Below are positions 6,661 to 7,260 of a DNA stretch of 7,260 bases, one piece after another. Every line of letters starts with the position of its first letter. Position 1 is the first letter of the stretch. Origin of the DNA: Pseudonocardiales bacterium. Lineage in GTDB: Bacteria; Actinomycetota; Actinomycetes; Mycobacteriales; Pseudonocardiaceae. Location: assembly GCA_025465385.1 (NCBI GenBank), contig JAODNG010000399.1, positions 1 through 7,260 of the forward strand, in the 5' to 3' direction. The notes below the pieces were generated by a model that saw only the letters and a list, made by a program, of their open reading frames with translations, was not told the origin of the DNA and made no database searches. Made by a program: the position numbers and the translations under genes.

Positions 6661-6711
6661 CCCCGTCGGTCCGGTCCGACCGGCCAATCGAGGCCCGAAT
6701 ACGGCCGCGAA

Positions 6712-7038
6712 GTGGGGTGCGTCACAGCGATGTTTTCTCCGGAGACGTGCCTTCGCCTGATCGAGCGCGGTCACGACGCCGTGGGAGTCCGTGACCTCGG
6801 TGTGAACGCCCGCCCGGATCGGGAAGTCGCCGCCGCTGCGGCCCGGGAGGGTCGCGCCTTGGTAACGGAGAACGTCAAGGATTTCGCCGCTGAGCACGAC
6901 ATCATCGTCGTATGCGTGCTGAAGTCGCACTTGCCGCAGCGCGGAATGGACGCGCACCTAGCTGAGGCGCTGGATCACTGGGCCGCCGCCAACCCCGAGC
7001 CGTACGTAGGACTGCACTGGCCCAAGATCGGGCGTTGA
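6712..7038 (+). CDS. Solo PIN-like (DUF5615-type) protein, possibly inactive
   Basis: A 108-residue cytoplasmic protein resembling the DUF5615/PIN-like toxin family, whose active members are thought to be metal-dependent RNases. Supporting motifs are LIERGHDAVGVRDLG at 16-30, ARPDREV at 33-39 and RALVTENVKDF at 48-58, which is the usual L-V-T-acidic-x-x-D-F strand, then PEPYVGLHWPKIG at the end. The family normally opens with a hydrophobic strand ending in an Asp (the L-x-D pattern). Here the equivalent region reads GCVTAMFSPE, with Thr where Asp is expected. The GTG at 6712 includes this strand and is chosen. The ATG at 6730 would drop it. The frame is open back to a stop at 6625 and holds no missing N-terminus. 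No antitoxin gene lies beside it. It diverges from dop and converges on mpa. Function is inferred from family resemblance only. Confidence 0.65.
   Translation: MGCVTAMFSPETCLRLIERGHDAVGVRDLGVNARPDREVAAAAAREGRALVTENVKDFAAEHDIIVVCVLKSHLPQRGMDAHLAEALDHWAAANPEPYVGLHWPKIGR
6737..6748 (+). repeat. Right arm of a 12-bp perfect inverted repeat
   Basis: CTCCGGAGACGT is the reverse complement of 6649-6660. It lies inside the beginning of the PIN-like coding region, over the codons for S-P-E-T, so it may be fixed partly by coding needs. Confidence 0.5.
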
Positions 7039-7057
7039 CTCGCTCGCATTCAGCGGG

Positions 7058-7094
7058 CTCAGCGGGGCTATTCGGTCGCCCGAAACCCGCTGAG
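7058..7094. terminator. Compound hairpin between PIN-like gene and mpa
   Basis: A nine-base-pair stem CTCAGCGGG/CCCGCTGAG (7058-7066 and 7086-7094) encloses a second stem TTCGG/CCGAA (7071-7075 and 7080-7084) with loop TCGC. It fills the centre of the 81-bp gap between two convergent genes. There is no T-run, as is common for actinobacterial hairpin terminators, and the symmetry allows it to serve both strands. Confidence 0.65.
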
Positions 7095-7119
7095 TCCGCC
7101 AAGTGCGGTTATGCGGCGC

Positions 7120-7260
7120 CTACAGGTACTGGCCGGTGTTGGTGGCGGTGTCGATGGCTCGGCCGGAGTCGGCGTTCTTGCCGGTGACGAGGGTGCGAAT
7201 GTAGACGATCCGCTCCCCCTTCTTGCCGGAGATTCGCGCCCAGTCGTCCGGGTTGGTGGT
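7120..7260 (-). CDS. mpa: Proteasome-associated ATPase Mpa (ARC), C-terminal end only
   Basis: Mpa is the hexameric AAA+ unfoldase that binds Pup on tagged proteins and feeds them into the 20S core. Only the last 46 residues are in the window. They read from TTNPDDWARISGKKGERIVY to IRTLVTGKN, and end AIDTATNTGQYL and TAG. The closing GQYL is the known docking motif that inserts into pockets of the PrcA ring, and the whole stretch matches my memory of the M. tuberculosis Mpa end. The AAA+ and OB domains lie outside the window to the right. The gene reads towards dop but is separated from it by the PIN-like gene and a terminator-like hairpin, so read-through into dop is not expected. Confidence 0.93.
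   Translation of the reverse strand, partial: TTNPDDWARISGKKGERIVYIRTLVTGKNADSGRAIDTATNTGQYL

Noticed and set aside
7096..7108. Small stem CCGC/GCGG next to the mpa stop
   Set aside because: Only four pairs, and it is overshadowed by the compound hairpin beside it.
1..7260. Search for CRISPR arrays, tRNA or rRNA genes, insertion sequences and prophage genes
   Set aside because: I saw no regularly spaced repeats, no tRNA-like cloverleaf and no transposase or integrase motifs in this window.

Overview
The window is GC-rich, densely coded DNA from an actinobacterium, most likely in the Mycobacteriales. Its genes closely resemble the Mycobacterium tuberculosis Pup-proteasome proteins from memory, but I cannot name the species from sequence alone. 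It is essentially one compact proteasome locus. Reading from right to left on the minus strand it holds the 3' end of mpa (7120-7260), dop (5114-6637), pup (4821-5012), prcB (3838-4707), prcA (2973-3785) and pafA (39-1397). Two plus-strand genes are interleaved: a PAP2 phosphatase/diacylglycerol kinase fusion (1465-2958) between prcA and pafA, and a small solo PIN-like (DUF5615-type) protein (6712-7038) between dop and mpa.

How the genes work together: Pup is made with a C-terminal Gln. Dop deamidates it to Glu (and also removes Pup from substrates), and PafA ligates Pup-Glu to substrate lysines. The Mpa ATPase captures Pup and docks by its C-terminal GQYL on the 20S core, made of PrcA (alpha) and PrcB (beta, N-terminal Thr after propeptide removal). 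All components are present, with the key residues checked intact (Dop D95, PafA E9 and D57, mature PrcB T1, D17 and K33, Pup GGQ, Mpa GQYL).

Layout and expression: mpa and the PIN-like gene converge on a strong compound hairpin (7058-7094). dop and the PIN-like gene diverge from a 74-bp gap that contains one arm of a 12-bp inverted repeat. pup has a good -10 and a strong Shine-Dalgarno. prcB and prcA form a pair with a candidate promoter/palindrome of their own. prcA and the fusion gene converge over a 14-bp gap. The fusion gene and pafA diverge from a 67-bp gap with a central inverted repeat. Three genes (pafA, dop, fusion) have a TANNNT -10 placed 6-7 nt before the start codon, which suggests leaderless mRNAs.

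The core system is well known. The less ordinary parts are the PIN-like protein with an apparently substituted first catalytic Asp, the inverted repeats at the gene borders, the lipid phosphatase/kinase fusion inside the locus, and the start and tail of PrcA.
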